Shown here: piece after piece, positions 5,440 through 6,278 of the stretch
Position numbering within the stretch: the stretch's first letter is position 1
Layout of the letters: each line of letters opens with the position of its first letter
The notes under the pieces: model-generated
What the model was told of the DNA's origin: nothing
The model's database searches: none
What the model saw: the letters and a program-made list of their open reading frames with translations, nothing else
Program-made: the position numbers and the translations under genes
From: Oscillospiraceae bacterium
Lineage (GTDB): Bacteria; Bacillota; Clostridia; Oscillospirales; Ruminococcaceae
Direction of reading: 5' to 3'
DNA length: 6,278 nt
Assembly: GCA_029068025.1 (NCBI GenBank)
Contig: JAIEDJ010000303.1
Coordinates: 1-6,278, forward strand

Positions 5440-6278
5440 TCAAACGCCGGTATACTGATCATTGTTCTGATTTTGCGGCTCCGGATAGCCCTGTTGGGGA
5501 TAACCCTGCTGGGGATAACTCTGCTGAGGATAGCCCTGTTGAGGATAACTCTGCTGAGGATAACTCTGCTGAGGATAGCCCTGCTGTGCATAACCCTGCT
5601 GTGCATAACCCTGCTGTGCATAACCCTGCTGAGGATAACCGGGATAACCGTAAGCCGCCCCGGCAGCCCGAGCCGCCTGAGCTTTATTGACAGCGATCCG
5701 ATATAAGGTAAAAATAAACGAACCGATCATCGCAGCAGCCGAGCACATAATAAGTATCATCGTTATTGTATACACTATGTTGAACACGTTTTGCGCCTTC
5801 ATCAGGTCATCATAATTACCGTTTATTGAGATCAGCGTAGTAACGCCGCCGGAAATCGCGAGCGAGGTCAGAAAAACGCTCATGAACCCGAATCCGCTTG
5901 CCAATGTAGTCAGCTTCGACACCCCGGTCTCCGCTCTGTCCGCCGCAAGGTTAAGAGCAGCCAGAGCCGTTGAAATGCTCACAAGAGCCACCGCGCCGAA
6001 ACGGGCAAGATCATAGCTTGTAAAAACCGAAGACAGCACTGCCATGAGCATCTCTTCACTGTTGTAATTCAATCCCCCAAGCGTTGCAGACATTACCTTT
6101 GACCTTTCGGCCAGAAATCCTATGCTTCCGATCAAAGCCAATATTGCTGCGATAACGCCAAAGACCTTTAAAGTGATCCTCGCCGCTTCAACTCTGTTAA
6201 AGTTAAATTGCTTTTTTGGCTTCATCGGCGGCATAGGCTGCATTTGCGGCATGGGCTGCTGCATTTGCGGCATGGGCT
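5440..6278 (-). CDS. Four-helix membrane protein with (G/S)Y(P/A)QQ repeat tail (5' end outside window)
   Basis: The visible part is about 279 codons. It opens in a Met/Pro/Gln-rich stretch (MPQMQQPMPQMQPMPPM) that is in frame to the window edge, so the true start is probably upstream and the ATG at 6273 is only one of several repeat methionines. Four likely transmembrane helices follow (about 33-54, 91-110, 121-148 and 164-193, counted from 6273). The C-terminal tail has ten units of (G/S)Y(P/A)QQ (212-261) and ends GYPEPQNQNNDQYTGV. Low-complexity tails at both ends flank the membrane domain and are probably disordered and on the same side, since four helices return the chain. The membrane domain shares DLAR(F/L)G and FGF with the next gene. 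Function unknown; a role in the envelope with its neighbours is inference. Confidence 0.82.
   Translation of the reverse strand, partial: PMPQMQQPMPQMQPMPPMKPKKQFNFNRVEAARITLKVFGVIAAILALIGSIGFLAERSKVMSATLGGLNYNSEEMLMAVLSSVFTSYDLARFGAVALVSISTALAALNLAADRAETGVSKLTTLASGFGFMSVFLTSLAISGGVTTLISINGNYDDLMKAQNVFNIVYTITMILIMCSAAAMIGSFIFTLYRIAVNKAQAARAAGAAYGYPGYPQQGYAQQGYAQQGYAQQGYPQQSYPQQSYPQQGYPQQSYPQQGYPQQGYPEPQNQNNDQYTGV
5491..5640 (-). repeat. 15-bp tandem repeat coding for ten (G/S)Y(P/A)QQ units
   Basis: Ten 15-nt units in frame, no spacers. They encode, in protein order, GYPQQ, three GYAQQ, GYPQQ, SYPQQ, SYPQQ, GYPQQ, SYPQQ and GYPQQ, then a degenerate GYPEP. Three adjacent GYAQQ units are nearly identical at DNA level, which suggests recent slippage or unequal exchange. 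Copy number is likely to vary among strains. Confidence 0.9.

Noticed and set aside
5415..5621. Minus-strand frame with MHSRV/ILSRV repeats and the plus-strand repeat frame at 5473-5706
   Set aside because: These are out-of-frame readings of the 15-bp coding repeat of the membrane protein gene.
5491..5640. CRISPR-like array
   Set aside because: The units are 15 nt, contiguous, without spacers, and in frame with a protein.

Overview
This window most likely comes from a gut clostridium of the Ruminococcus/Oscillospiraceae type. The inference rests on three things: PcsB/EnvC-like Gram-positive secreted M23 peptidases with strong AGGAGG ribosome-binding sites, TTGACA/TATAAT promoters, and a moderate-GC genome with structured intergenic repeats. 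No taxonomic marker gene is present, so the assignment is not firm. Every gene I can support is on the minus strand, so the window is transcribed from high to low coordinates.

Layout in transcription order: (1) 6278-5440, the C-terminal part of a four-helix membrane protein with a Met/Pro/Gln-rich N-terminus and a (G/S)Y(P/A)QQ repeat tail; its start is outside the window. (2) 5412-4744, a related four-helix membrane protein ending in a four-cysteine zinc ribbon, 27 nt downstream. (3) 4597-3200, a secreted coiled-coil plus M23 (LytM) peptidoglycan hydrolase. (4) 3125-2955, an unrecognised 56-residue helical protein with its own consensus promoter and a very long hairpin at its stop codon. (5) 2619-1225, a paralogue of gene 3, again with its own consensus promoter. 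(6) 537-1, the N-terminal 179 residues of acetolactate synthase large subunit (ilvB), with its own promoter.

The two hydrolases share the same architecture: signal peptide, long coiled coil with a PcsB-like hinge, and an M23 domain with an unusual cysteine-containing insert. They look like a tandem duplication interrupted by the small gene. The two membrane proteins upstream also look like a divergent duplicated pair. Together these genes suggest a cell-envelope locus, but no FtsEX or other direct partner is in view. ilvB appears to be an unrelated, separately transcribed unit.

The noncoding DNA is the least ordinary part. Two elements (571-716 and 1034-1170) share the same order of parts and the same sequence framework. 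Their closing stems differ in sequence yet remain self-complementary, which points to a conserved RNA or DNA structure. The second element sits inside a segment (961-1181) bounded by 13-nt near-perfect inverted repeats. That segment is in turn flanked by two direct copies of the same terminator-like hairpin. One element falls in the 5' leader of ilvB and the other follows the hydrolase gene. A further long hairpin and a possible operator lie around the promoter of the downstream hydrolase.
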